Assembly (NCBI RefSeq): GCF_900115595.1
Contig: NZ_FOXA01000013.1
Location: 1 to 64,000 of the forward strand
DNA: 64,000 bases
Origin: Tranquillimonas alkanivorans
GTDB lineage: Bacteria; Pseudomonadota; Alphaproteobacteria; Rhodobacterales; Rhodobacteraceae
Direction of reading: 5' to 3'
The notes beneath the pieces were generated by a model. It was not told where the DNA came from and did not search any database. It worked only from the letters and a program-made list of their open reading frames with translations. Of the stretch, positions 8,468 to 16,996 are shown piece after piece (position 1 is the first letter of the stretch; each line of letters begins with the position of its first letter). A program made the translations under genes and the position numbers.

Positions 8468-9067
8468 ATGGCAAAAGCGGATGACGCACAAAACATCGTG
8501 AAACCGTCCGCCGAGAGCCTCGCAGAGGGTGCGCGTGCCGCCGCGAAGGGCGGTCTGCCGCCGGTGCACAAGTGGAACCCGCCGTTTTGCGGCGACCTCG
8601 ACATGCGCATCGCGCGGGACGGGACGTGGTTCTATCTCGGCACGCCCATCGGCCGGAAACCGCTGGTCAAGCTGTTCTCTTCCATCCTGAAGCTGGAGGA
8701 GGGGAAGTACTTCCTCGTCACCCCGGTCGAGAAGGTCGGCATCACGGTCGATGACGCACCCTTCGTCGCCGTGGATTTCGAAGCCGAGGGAGAGGGCGCT
8801 GACCGCCGCATCACCTTCGTCACCAACGTCGACGACACCGTGACCGCCGGGCCGGACCACCCGATCCGCGTCATCCGTGACCCCGAGAGCGGAGAGCCCG
8901 CACCTTACGTCCACGTCCGTGCGGGGCTGGAGGCGCTGATCGACCGCAAGAGCTTCTATCGCCTTGTGGAGATCGGGGAGGAGGCCGAGCACGAGGGCGA
9001 GACGTGGTTCGGCCTGCGCTCGGACGGCGAATTCTTCCCGGTCATCCCGGCGGCTGACCTGCCATAA
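8468..9067 (+). CDS. DUF1285 domain protein
   Basis: A 199-aa protein of the DUF1285 family. The conserved opening is PPVHKWNPPFCGDLDMRIARDG, with the GDLDM core at about residues 42-46. WFYLGTPIGRKPLVKLFSSIL and EKYFLVTP-like segments follow. There is no signal peptide or membrane segment, so it is probably cytosolic. Structures exist for the family but no activity is agreed. It is divergent from moxR and alone in its transcript, with a GATATTT repeat after its stop. Confidence 0.85.
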   Translation: MAKADDAQNIVKPSAESLAEGARAAAKGGLPPVHKWNPPFCGDLDMRIARDGTWFYLGTPIGRKPLVKLFSSILKLEEGKYFLVTPVEKVGITVDDAPFVAVDFEAEGEGADRRITFVTNVDDTVTAGPDHPIRVIRDPESGEPAPYVHVRAGLEALIDRKSFYRLVEIGEEAEHEGETWFGLRSDGEFFPVIPAADLP

Positions 9068-9137
9068 GCCGGGCGCGACCTGGTTGAGCGCCTGCGGCGC
9101 ACGCCTTTCGTGGCGCCGGGCTACGCGCGGCGCGGTG

Positions 9138-9170
9138 CCTCCGGCGGGGATATTTCGGGACCGAAGATGA
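9138..9170 (+). repeat. dispersed GATATTT element, copy 2
   Basis: CCTCCGGCGGGGATATTTCG followed by GGACCGAAGATGA. It lies 70 bases after the DUF1285 stop, in that gene's sense orientation, before the convergent cation-efflux gene. Confidence 0.75.
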
Positions 9171-9183
9171 CCGCGCGCTCGCC

Positions 9184-10077
9184 TCAGCGGTCCTGACAGG
9201 CGCCGGGCAGCTCCATCTCGAGTGTCGAGTGACGGATGTCGAAGCGGTCGGCGAGGCGGTTCTTGATGTCGCGGGCGATGCGCGGGAACTGCGCCTGACG
9301 GTCGGCGGCGATGACAACGTGCGCCTCGACCGAGACGCGGTGCTCGTCGATCTGCCACAGGTGCAGGTGGTGGACGTCCTCGACCCCCTCGACACCCGCC
9401 ATGGCCGCCTGCACCTCGTCGTTCTTCATGTCCGTGGGGCTGCCGAGCATCAGAATGCGGATGACCGGCACGATCTCGGTCCCGGCGTGCCAGAGGATGT
9501 ATGTGGCGATGGCGAGCGTGGCGATCGGGTCCACCAGCCGCCAGTCGTAGAGGATGATCAGCGTGCCGGCCACGATCACCACGACCGAGGACGCGGCATC
9601 GGCGAGGTTGTGAAGGAAGGCCGCGCGGATGTTCACGCTGCTTTTCGCCATCCGCATGGTCAGCAGGACCGTCACCAGATCCACCGCCAGCGCCACGGCG
9701 GCGAGGATAACAACGATCCAGCCCTCGACCGGCTCGGGCGAGAACAGGCGGGCGACGGCCTCGTAGCCGAGGTAGAGCGCGATGAGGATGAGCGAAGTGT
9801 AGTTCACCAGCGCCGCCACGACCTCGGCCCGGCCGTAGCCGAAGGTCATCGCCGGGTCCGCCGGGCGGCGGGCGATGCGGCGGGCGGCGAAGGCGATGAC
9901 CAGCGACATCGCGTCGCTGAGGTTGTGAATCGCGTCGGCGATCAGGGCCACCGAACCCGACAGGATGCCGCCCGCGATCTGCGCCACCGTCAAAAGCAGG
10001 TTCACCCCGACGGCCAGCGCGACCTTCCTGTCGCCTGCTTCGGCGTCAAGGTGATGGTGTGAATGATCGTGCGGCAT
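9184..10077 (-). CDS. cation diffusion facilitator family transporter
   Basis: A 297-aa CDF protein that exports divalent metals (Zn, Co, Cd, Ni or Mn) against protons. A His-rich N-terminus (HDHSHHH) precedes six membrane helices. Metal-site motifs are DAIHNLSDA in helix 2 and HNLADAASS in helix 5. A cytoplasmic ferredoxin-like domain begins near residue 215 and contains HHLHLWQIDEHRVSVEAHVV. HxxxD-type sites in both helices favour Zn or Cd, but the metal is not decided. The start lies 9 bases after the polA stop with a GAGGAAG site between them, so it is probably co-transcribed with polA. Confidence 0.9.
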   Translation of the reverse strand: MPHDHSHHHLDAEAGDRKVALAVGVNLLLTVAQIAGGILSGSVALIADAIHNLSDAMSLVIAFAARRIARRPADPAMTFGYGRAEVVAALVNYTSLILIALYLGYEAVARLFSPEPVEGWIVVILAAVALAVDLVTVLLTMRMAKSSVNIRAAFLHNLADAASSVVVIVAGTLIILYDWRLVDPIATLAIATYILWHAGTEIVPVIRILMLGSPTDMKNDEVQAAMAGVEGVEDVHHLHLWQIDEHRVSVEAHVVIAADRQAQFPRIARDIKNRLADRFDIRHSTLEMELPGACQDR

Positions 10078-10086
10078 TCGGCTTCC

Positions 10087-12882
10087 TCAGTGCGCGGCGG
10101 CCCAGTTCGCCCCCTTCCCCGCCTCTACGATCAGCGGCACCGACAGGTCCACCGCCGGAAGGGATGCGCCCTCCATCACCTCGCGCGCGCGGGCGATGAG
10201 TTCATCAACGGCACCTTCCTCGACCTCGAAAAGCAATTCGTCGTGGACCTGAAGCAGCATTTTCGCCGGCATCCCCTCGATCGCCTTCGGCATCCGGATC
10301 ATGGCGCGGCGGATCACGTCGGCCGCGGTGCCCTGGATCGGCGCGTTGATCGCGGCACGGCGGGCGAAGCCCGCGCGGGGGCCGCTGGCGCTGATCTCGG
10401 GCGTGTGGATCTTGCGGCCGAACAGCGTCTGAACGAAGCCGTGCTCCTTGGCGAAGGCCACGGTGTCGTTCATGTAATCCTTGATGCCCGGAAACCGCTC
10501 GAAATACCGGTCGATGAAGCCCTGCGCCTGATCACGCGGGATGCGCAGGTTGCGGGCAAGACCGAAGCCCGAGATGCCATAGATCACGCCGAAGTTGATT
10601 GCCTTGGCCTGGCGGCGCACCTCGGGCGTCATCTCGTCGAGCGGAACGTTGAACATCTCGGACGCGGTGGCAGCGTGAATGTCGAGCCCCTCGCGGAACG
10701 CCTGCTTGAGCGCTTCGATGCCAGCGACATGGGCGAGGATGCGCAGCTCGATCTGCGAGTAGTCGAGCGAGACCAGCACGTTGCCCGGCTCGGCCACGAA
10801 GGCCTCCCGGATGCGGCGGCCTTCCTCGGAGCGGACAGGGATGTTCTGCAGGTTCGGGTCGGTGGATGCCAGCCGCCCCGTGTTCGCCCCGGCGATGGAG
10901 TAGCAGGTGTGCACGCGCCCCGTGTCCGGCAGGATGTGCTCCTGCAGGGCGTCGGTGTAGGTCGATTTCAGCTTCGACATCTGCCGCCAGTCGAGCACGC
11001 GGGCCGGCAGGTCGTGCTCGGTGGCCAAGTCCTCCAGCACGTCGGCGGGCGTCGAGTAGGCCCCTGTCTTGCCCTTCTTGCCGCCGGGCAGGCCCATCCG
11101 GTCGAAGAGCACCTCGCCCAGCTGCTTCGGAGAGCCGACGTTGAACGGCTCGCCGGCCAGCGCGTGGATCTCGGCCTCGAGCGCGGCCATCTTCTGGCTG
11201 AAGGCCGACGACATGCGCGAAAGCGTGTCGCGATCCACCTTCACGCCCGCCCGCTCCATCGCGGCGAGGACGGGGACCAGCGGCCGCTCCAGCGTTTCGT
11301 AGACGGTGGTGACCTGCGCGCGGTGCAGGTTCGGCCTGAACTGCTGCCAGAGGCGCAGCGTTACCTCGGCATCCTCGGCGGCGTACTTCACCGCCTTCTC
11401 GATGGGCGCGCGGTCGAAGGTGATCTGCGACTTGCCGGTGCCCAGGATCTCCTTGATCGGGATGCAGGTGTGGCTGAGGTAGCGCTCGGCCAGCGTGTCC
11501 ATGCCGTGGCCGTGCAGGCCGCCGTGCATGGCATAGGACATCAGCATCGTGTCGTCGAACGGCGCCAGCTCGATCCCGTGACGGGCGAAGATCTTGGCGT
11601 CGTACTTCATGTTCTGGCCGATCTTGAGGACGGCGTCGTCCTCCAGCACCGGCTTCAGCAGCGCCAGCGCCTCGTCCATGTCCATCTGCCCCTCGGCGCG
11701 GTCGCCGCCGCCGAAAAGTCCGCCGTCGCCATCCGCCTTGTGCGCAAGCGGGATATAGCAGGCGCGCCCCGGATCGACGCAGAGAGAGATGCCCACGAGC
11801 TCGGCGCGCATCTCGTTGAGCGAGGTCGTCTCGGTATCGATGGCGACGTGGCCGCGGGCACGGATCAGGGCGACCCAGTCCTCGAGCGCGGCCGCGTCCT
11901 TCACCCATTCATAGCTTTCCGGGTCGATCGGCGGCGCCTCGGGCATCTCGGGTGCGTCGGGCGCACGTTTGGGCTCGGGCATCGTGGGCGCCTCGGCCCC
12001 CAGCGCCTCGGCCACGCGCTTGGTGATGGTGCGGAACTCCATCTCCGAGAGGAATCCCAGCAGCGTCTCGGCGTCCGGCTCCCTCACTTCGAGCGTGTCG
12101 AGGTCGTAGCCCAGGTCCATCCCGCAATCGAGCTTCACGAGGTCGCGGGAAAGGCGGATCTGGTCTGCGTGCTCGATCAGCGTCTGGCGCCGCTTGGGCT
12201 GCTTGATCTCCTCGGCCCGGGCCAGCAGCGTGTCGAGGTCGCCGTACTCGTTGATCAGCAGCGCCGCGGTCTTCACGCCGATGCCCGGCGCGCCGGGCAC
12301 GTTGTCGATGGAGTCGCCGGCGAGCGCCTGCACGTCGACGACCCGCTCGGGCGGGACGCCGAACTTGGCGCGCACGCCATCCGAGTCGATACGGGTATTC
12401 TTCATGGCGTCGAACATCTCGACCCCACCGCCGACGAGCTGCATCAGGTCCTTGTCCGAACTGATGATCGTCACGCGCCCGCCTGCGTCGCGCGCCTTGC
12501 AGGCGAGCGTGCCGATGATGTCGTCGGCCTCGAACCCGTCTTGTTCCAGACAGGCGATGTTGAAGGCGCGCGTGGCGTCGCGGGTCAGCGGGATCTGCGG
12601 ACGCAGCTCGGCCGGCATCTCGTCCCGGTTGGCCTTGTACTGGTCGTAGAGGTCGTTGCGGAACGTGTGCGATCCCTTGTCGAACACCACCGCCGCATGC
12701 GTCGGAGCATCGGGGCCGCGGTTCTCCTCGATCATCTTCCACAGCATGTTCACGAACCCGCTGACCGCGCCCACAGGCAACCCGTCCGACTTGCGGGTGA
12801 GCGGCGGCAGCGCATGGAAGGCGCGGAAGATGAAGGCCGATCCGTCGACCAGAAGCAGATGATGGCCTTTGCCGAAACTCAT
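10087..12882 (-). CDS. polA: DNA polymerase I
   Basis: A 931-aa family A polymerase for Okazaki fragment maturation and repair. The 5' nuclease covers about residues 1-300 (LLLVDGSAFIFRAFHALPPL at the start; GVKTAALLINEYGD helix-hairpin-helix). The 3'-5' exonuclease domain retains its catalytic DTETTS near 347, so proofreading is probably intact. The polymerase domain shows motif A VSLDYSQIELR near 697 and motif C QVHDELLFE near 884. The ATG at 12882 is preceded by AGGAGG with an 11-base spacer; an upstream GTG would place that site inside the gene. The cation-efflux gene follows closely. Confidence 0.97.
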   Translation of the reverse strand: MSFGKGHHLLLVDGSAFIFRAFHALPPLTRKSDGLPVGAVSGFVNMLWKMIEENRGPDAPTHAAVVFDKGSHTFRNDLYDQYKANRDEMPAELRPQIPLTRDATRAFNIACLEQDGFEADDIIGTLACKARDAGGRVTIISSDKDLMQLVGGGVEMFDAMKNTRIDSDGVRAKFGVPPERVVDVQALAGDSIDNVPGAPGIGVKTAALLINEYGDLDTLLARAEEIKQPKRRQTLIEHADQIRLSRDLVKLDCGMDLGYDLDTLEVREPDAETLLGFLSEMEFRTITKRVAEALGAEAPTMPEPKRAPDAPEMPEAPPIDPESYEWVKDAAALEDWVALIRARGHVAIDTETTSLNEMRAELVGISLCVDPGRACYIPLAHKADGDGGLFGGGDRAEGQMDMDEALALLKPVLEDDAVLKIGQNMKYDAKIFARHGIELAPFDDTMLMSYAMHGGLHGHGMDTLAERYLSHTCIPIKEILGTGKSQITFDRAPIEKAVKYAAEDAEVTLRLWQQFRPNLHRAQVTTVYETLERPLVPVLAAMERAGVKVDRDTLSRMSSAFSQKMAALEAEIHALAGEPFNVGSPKQLGEVLFDRMGLPGGKKGKTGAYSTPADVLEDLATEHDLPARVLDWRQMSKLKSTYTDALQEHILPDTGRVHTCYSIAGANTGRLASTDPNLQNIPVRSEEGRRIREAFVAEPGNVLVSLDYSQIELRILAHVAGIEALKQAFREGLDIHAATASEMFNVPLDEMTPEVRRQAKAINFGVIYGISGFGLARNLRIPRDQAQGFIDRYFERFPGIKDYMNDTVAFAKEHGFVQTLFGRKIHTPEISASGPRAGFARRAAINAPIQGTAADVIRRAMIRMPKAIEGMPAKMLLQVHDELLFEVEEGAVDELIARAREVMEGASLPAVDLSVPLIVEAGKGANWAAAH

Positions 12883-12929
12883 GTCTGTCGTAGCCTCCTG
12901 CCTCACGTAACGATCGAGCGCGGTTCTAC

Positions 12930-13385
12930 ATGAGACGATTTGCGATGACGAGCGCCTTCGCGGCCCTCTCCGCAGCGGCAGGCGCGGGCGAAGCGCCGCG
13001 CCCCTGCACGCTGGACAACGACTGGTGCGTGCCGCTGGCGGGCTGCATCGAGACGACGGGCGAGGCTTTCCGCGGCCGCAGCTACGGCCGCAACGAGGGG
13101 CCGGTCTTCGCCACCTCGGCGGCCGGTGCCCGGTGCAAGGGAACGTGGCGCCGCACCAGGCTCGGGGTCGGCATCGCCGAGTTCGCTTGCGCCGACGGAC
13201 GCACGGGGCGGTCCGTCTATACCTGGTTCGAGCGGCAGAGTGGAACAGCGGTCGGCAAGGGGCTCCTCGGCGGCGTGCAGGTCGAGTTCTGGAGCGGCCA
13301 CAACCTGCCCGCCTACTTCGCCGGTAAAGACCCGGACGAGGTGCAGCGGATGTCCTGCACCACCGCAGAGATGCTGGTGGGCTGA
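12930..13385 (+). CDS. small secreted cysteine-rich protein, unknown function
   Basis: A 151-aa protein with a short signal peptide (hydrophobic to about residue 20, likely cut after AGA). Six cysteines (26, 33, 39, 69, 87, 143) could make three disulfides in the periplasm. No known domain was recognised. It is divergent from polA with only 47 bases between the starts, and convergent with a zinc-finger gene. Confidence 0.6.
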   Translation: MRRFAMTSAFAALSAAAGAGEAPRPCTLDNDWCVPLAGCIETTGEAFRGRSYGRNEGPVFATSAAGARCKGTWRRTRLGVGIAEFACADGRTGRSVYTWFERQSGTAVGKGLLGGVQVEFWSGHNLPAYFAGKDPDEVQRMSCTTAEMLVG

Positions 13386-13392
13386 GCGCGGC

Positions 13393-13665
13393 TCACGCCT
13401 CGTCGACGTGACCCACGCTCTTGTCGCCATGGGCGCCGTGAGCCGGCTCGCCATACCCCTCGAGGACGTAGCGCTTGTCGCAATAGCCGCACTCGACCCA
13501 GCCCCGATCCTCGGGGATCTGCAGCCAGACGCGCGGATGGCCCAACGCGCCTTCTCCGCCGTCGCAGGCCACGCGGGTCGAGGTCACCACCTCGACTTCG
13601 GGGGCGTCGAAGGGCATGTCGGTGGGCCGGCTCGGCGGCAGGTCGGCGGGCTTCTCGGAGGGCAT
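13393..13665 (-). CDS. zinc-finger CHCC domain protein (NDUFS6-like)
   Basis: A 90-aa protein with an N-terminal Pro-rich stretch and a zf-CHCC domain. Zinc ligands are Cys34, His43, Cys59 and Cys62 ([17 protein letters not shown], then CGYC). The family includes the NDUFS6 subunit of mitochondrial complex I and small alphaproteobacterial homologues. The ATG at 13665 is preferred because GAAGGA lies 7 bases upstream; an ATG at 13719 would add 18 residues without a site. It stands alone, not in a nuo cluster, so complex I association is only inferred. Confidence 0.75.
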   Translation of the reverse strand: MPSEKPADLPPSRPTDMPFDAPEVEVVTSTRVACDGGEGALGHPRVWLQIPEDRGWVECGYCDKRYVLEGYGEPAHGAHGDKSVGHVDEA

Positions 13666-13763
13666 GAACGGGTCCTTCGGCTTGTCGCTGGCCGCGCGGG
13701 GCCTTAAGTCGGGCGGCATGATAGCGATCCGCCCCGGGCGGACAAGGGGCGAAGGAGCGGGAC

Positions 13764-14705
13764 GTGACCGAACAGGCGATCGAGATCGAAGGGCTTCGCA
13801 AGACCTATGCGGGCGAGAAGGGCGAGCCGCCGAAAGAGGCGCTCAAGGGCATCGACCTGACGATCCCGCAAGGCTCCATCTTCGGCCTCCTGGGCCCCAA
13901 CGGCGCGGGCAAGTCCACGCTGATCAACATCCTCGCCGGGCTTGTGCTCAAGACCTCGGGCCGCGTGAAAATCTGGGGCTTCGACCAGGACGTCAATCCG
14001 CGCATGTCCCGCGCCTCCATCGGCGTCATGCCGCAGGAGCTCAACATGGACCCGTTCTTCACCCCGCGCGGCGCACTCGACGTGCAGGCGGGGCTGTACG
14101 GCGTGCCGAAGTCGCAGCGCCGGACAGACGAGATTTTGCGGATGATCGGGCTCGAGGACAAGGCCGAGGCCTACGCCCGCTCGCTCTCGGGCGGGATGCG
14201 GCGGCGGCTCCTGCTGGGCAAGGCACTTGTTCACAACCCGCGCATCCTGGTGCTCGACGAGCCGACGGCGGGCGTGGACATCGAGCTGCGCCAGATGCTC
14301 TGGCAGAACGTGCGCAAGCTGAACGCGCAGGGCATGACGATCATCCTGACGACCCACTACCTCGAGGAAGCCGAACAGATGTGCGACGAGATCGCCATCA
14401 TCAACCACGGCGAGGTGGTGATCCGCGACGAGACCAAGAAACTGGTTGCGCGCATGGACGCCAAGACCCTGGTGCTTCAGCCGGAAAGCCCCGCGCCCGC
14501 CGACATCCCCCTGCCGCAGGGCGTGGAACTCGACCGCCGCGCCGACGGCACGCTGGCCTTCGGCTACTCGCGCACCCGCCATTCCCCCGGCGAGATCCTG
14601 GAGGCGGTGCGCGACGCCGGCATCCGCATCCGCGACGTGAACACAGAAGAGCCGAACCTCGAGGACGTCTTCCTCGACCTTACCCGCGCCAAGCCCGCCG
14701 CCTGA
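13764..14705 (+). CDS. ABC transporter ATP-binding protein (YadG type)
   Basis: A 313-aa ATPase: Walker [10 protein letters not shown] near residue 43, Q-loop in MPQE, signature LSGGM, Walker [12 protein letters not shown]-loop TTH. The C-terminal extension fits the ABC-2 type exporter ATPases (YadG/DrrA). GTG start with GAAGGAG upstream. The ABC-2 permease that normally follows is absent: the next gene is a convergent HIT protein. It must therefore work with a permease encoded elsewhere. Substrate unknown. Confidence 0.88.
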   Translation: MTEQAIEIEGLRKTYAGEKGEPPKEALKGIDLTIPQGSIFGLLGPNGAGKSTLINILAGLVLKTSGRVKIWGFDQDVNPRMSRASIGVMPQELNMDPFFTPRGALDVQAGLYGVPKSQRRTDEILRMIGLEDKAEAYARSLSGGMRRRLLLGKALVHNPRILVLDEPTAGVDIELRQMLWQNVRKLNAQGMTIILTTHYLEEAEQMCDEIAIINHGEVVIRDETKKLVARMDAKTLVLQPESPAPADIPLPQGVELDRRADGTLAFGYSRTRHSPGEILEAVRDAGIRIRDVNTEEPNLEDVFLDLTRAKPAA

Positions 14706-14717
14706 GGCGCGCGGGGG

Positions 14718-14750
14718 CTTCCTCTTGCCGAAAATACTCCCGCCGGAGGC
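14718..14750 (-). repeat. dispersed GATATTT-type element, copy 3 (GAGTATTTT variant)
   Basis: On the minus strand: GCCTCCGGCGGGAGTATTTT then CGGCAAGAGGAAG. It lies downstream of the HIT gene in that gene's sense orientation and is nearly identical to copy 5 at 38177. Confidence 0.75.
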
Positions 14751-14868
14751 GCAAGTCTTCGGCGAAGACTTGCATCCGCGCTGCCGGAAGGCGGCGCCCT
14801 TTGCAGGCGATTAAGCCAAACCACTGCGCCAACCTCCCGGAGGCGCAGGTCTTCGACGAAGACTTGCG
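14742..14868. repeat. tandem hairpin repeat, two copies
   Basis: Two copies of about 32 bases (14742-14773 and 14836-14868). Each consists of GGAGGCGCAAGTCTTCG and its inverted arm CGAAGACTTGC. The first palindrome has 11-bp perfect arms around one base (14751-14773); the second has one G-T change. They sit between the convergent ABC ATPase and HIT genes, beside a GATATTT element. Function unknown; they may stall or end transcription from either side. Confidence 0.7.
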
Positions 14869-14896
14869 CTCCTCTGCAAGGGGCGTAACGCACCTT

Positions 14897-15277
14897 CTAC
14901 AGCCGGCTGAGCATCGGCCCCAGCGATCCGCCGCCCAGGATGTGGATGTGGTAGTGCGGCACTTCCTGCCCGGCATCCCCACCAGCGTTGGAAATTACCC
15001 GATAGCCGCCCGCGCCCTCGGTCGGCTGAAGCTCCAACGCGGCGCAGACCTGGCCCGCGACGCGGTTGAAGTCGACGATCTCGGCCTCGCTGGCTTCCAG
15101 GCAGAAGTGGTCGTGATTGACGTACTTGCCCTTGGGAATCACCAGAACGTGCGTCTTCGCCTGCGGACGGATGTCGCGGAAGGCCAGCGTGTGCTCGGTC
15201 TCCATCACCGTGTCGTTGGGGATCTCGTCGCGCAGGATCTTGGCGAAGATGTTGTCGTCGTCATAGGCGTAGGGCAT
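14897..15277 (-). CDS. HIT family nucleotide hydrolase
   Basis: A 126-aa histidine triad protein. The HYHIHILGG signature lies near residue 110, with TEHTLAFRDI and THVLVIPK typical of the HINT branch, which hydrolyses nucleoside phosphoramidates and related AMP adducts in the cytosol. The ATG at 15277 has GAGGAGG upstream, overlapping the stop of the preceding glycosyltransferase gene; the two are probably one transcript. Confidence 0.9.
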   Translation of the reverse strand: MPYAYDDDNIFAKILRDEIPNDTVMETEHTLAFRDIRPQAKTHVLVIPKGKYVNHDHFCLEASEAEIVDFNRVAGQVCAALELQPTEGAGGYRVISNAGGDAGQEVPHYHIHILGGGSLGPMLSRL

Positions 15278-15287
15278 CGCGGCCTCC

Positions 15288-16862
15288 TCAGTCGAACAGA
15301 TGCGGGTTGCCGGCAATCTCGGCCGCGCGCGCCTCGGGGATGCCGAGGAAACGCGCCGCGGCGCCGGCGTTCTCCTCATGGGTCGCACTTTCCCGCATCA
15401 GATGGAAGCGCCCGCCCCCGGCGTCACGCAGCGCGTCGGCCTCTTGGGCGAGCGCCGCGCGCACCGTCGGCACCAGCGCCTCCCGCGCCGATGCGGGCGT
15501 GCCCGAGCCCACCAGCCCCACGCGCGCGGCGTGGGCCAGCACGTCCCCGTCGCTGAAGTCGCACTCGATCTCGAGAACCTGCAGCCCCGCCCGGTCGGCG
15601 GCGACGTCCCGCAAAAGCTCCAACCGAGAGGGGTCAAGGCAGATCATCATGCGGTCGCTGCCGAAGCGGTCGAAGAGTAGCCGGAGCAGGGCCCGGCGAT
15701 GACGTGTCCGCTTGCCCAGGCTGCGTTCGAGACCGCCGAGCTCGGGCAGCCCCGCCTCCTCCTCTTCGAAGAGGTATCCCACCGCCGGCACGTTCGTGGC
15801 CGCGCGCGCCGCGTCGGCGAAGCGGCGGCCCACGTGCCACTTCTTGCAGACCACCGCCAGCAGCTCGCGGTCCCGCCCCAGCGTCGCCTCGGCCTCCCAG
15901 AAGCGGGGGGCGACGCGCCGCCCCTCGCGCCCCTGCCCCGTCAGGAAATGATAGAGCTGCCGCCCCTCGCCCGAGACGCGCACCTCCACGTCCTTCGCCG
16001 CATAGAGTTCCCCCAAGCGACGCTTGAGCTGGTGCGCCTCGGGGCTGATCTTGCGCGCGAACAGGTAATCCTGACCCATCAGCAGGTCGTGGTGGTCGTT
16101 GTAGAACGTCACCGGCATGCCGTAGTCGCTGAAGATCAGGAAGGTCAGCGTGCGCGACCGGATCTCAGCCGCCGGCACCAGGTGCGGCACCAGCGTCTGA
16201 AAGAACGTCTCGTCGGGGATCCAGGTGGTGGCGAAGAACCGCAGTATGTCCCGGCGGGTCCGGCAGAATTCCAGAACGGCCTCGACGGTGCGCCGGCGCA
16301 GGCACCACCATTGGCTACCGATGCGCATCTCGAGCTCGGCGGGCACCGCCCGCCGCAGCCCCATCCGCTTTTGCAGGTCGAGTGCGCCATAGAACAGCGC
16401 CTTGTGCCGCCGCTCGTTGAAGATGTGGCGATAGGTCAGCCGCTCTTCCTTCAGGCCGGTCTTGATCCAGCCGCTTTCGAAGAAGTCGAAGCATTCGATG
16501 TAGTCGACGTCGTCGGCGTCGAGCGCCGCGTGCACGTAATTCGCCGGCTTGATCGGCATGCAGTCGCCCGAGAGCATGTAGAAGTGCGTGGCGCGCGGAA
16601 ACGCACGCTCGGCCGCCTTGAGCGCCAGCAGCGTGGCGCGGACCAGGCTCCACTCGCCCCAACCGCACCGGACCCTGCGCCGGGCGAAGGTCACGCCCGG
16701 ATTGCCCGCCAGCGCGACGCGCAGGCGCTCGTACCCCTCCTGTCCCGCGCGAGCGTCGTAGTGAATGGCCACGAAATCGCCGGCCGCCGTCAGCCGGCGG
16801 GCCTGGGCGATGACCGCTTGCGGGTCCTTGTGGCACAGCAGGATGAAGGCGATCTTGGCCAT
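15288..16862 (-). CDS. core-2/I-branching-like glycosyltransferase with DUF5928-like tail
   Basis: A 524-aa protein. Residues 1 to about 270 match the GT14 family of beta-1,6-N-acetylglucosaminyltransferases: FILLCHKDP at the start, FYMLSGDCMPI near 105, and a WIPDETFFQTL acceptor-side motif. The rest resembles DUF5928, a tail seen in Rhodobacterales homologues. There is no signal peptide; it is probably a cytosolic enzyme that builds surface polysaccharide. The ATG at 16862 begins at the conserved MAKIAFIL. It is divergent from a sulfotransferase gene, suggesting a shared glycan product. The sugar donor is inferred. Confidence 0.8.
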   Translation of the reverse strand: MAKIAFILLCHKDPQAVIAQARRLTAAGDFVAIHYDARAGQEGYERLRVALAGNPGVTFARRRVRCGWGEWSLVRATLLALKAAERAFPRATHFYMLSGDCMPIKPANYVHAALDADDVDYIECFDFFESGWIKTGLKEERLTYRHIFNERRHKALFYGALDLQKRMGLRRAVPAELEMRIGSQWWCLRRRTVEAVLEFCRTRRDILRFFATTWIPDETFFQTLVPHLVPAAEIRSRTLTFLIFSDYGMPVTFYNDHHDLLMGQDYLFARKISPEAHQLKRRLGELYAAKDVEVRVSGEGRQLYHFLTGQGREGRRVAPRFWEAEATLGRDRELLAVVCKKWHVGRRFADAARAATNVPAVGYLFEEEEAGLPELGGLERSLGKRTRHRRALLRLLFDRFGSDRMMICLDPSRLELLRDVAADRAGLQVLEIECDFSDGDVLAHAARVGLVGSGTPASAREALVPTVRAALAQEADALRDAGGGRFHLMRESATHEENAGAAARFLGIPEARAAEIAGNPHLFD

Positions 16863-16996
16863 CGGGTGCGTCTTGCGCGCTCCAGTCGGGACTGCTCGTG
16901 CGGTGATATCGCACGTTCCCGTTGTAAAGACAGGGCGGCTTTGATCTTTTCCGCCCGATCCGAGGCACAAGCGACACGGGGCGGGAGACGGGCGAG

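Noticed and set aside
10063-12933. A 956-residue open frame opposite polA, longer than polA itself
   Set aside because: It is an antisense artefact of high GC: low-complexity Arg/Leu/Gly/Asp composition and no domain, while polA carries all motifs.
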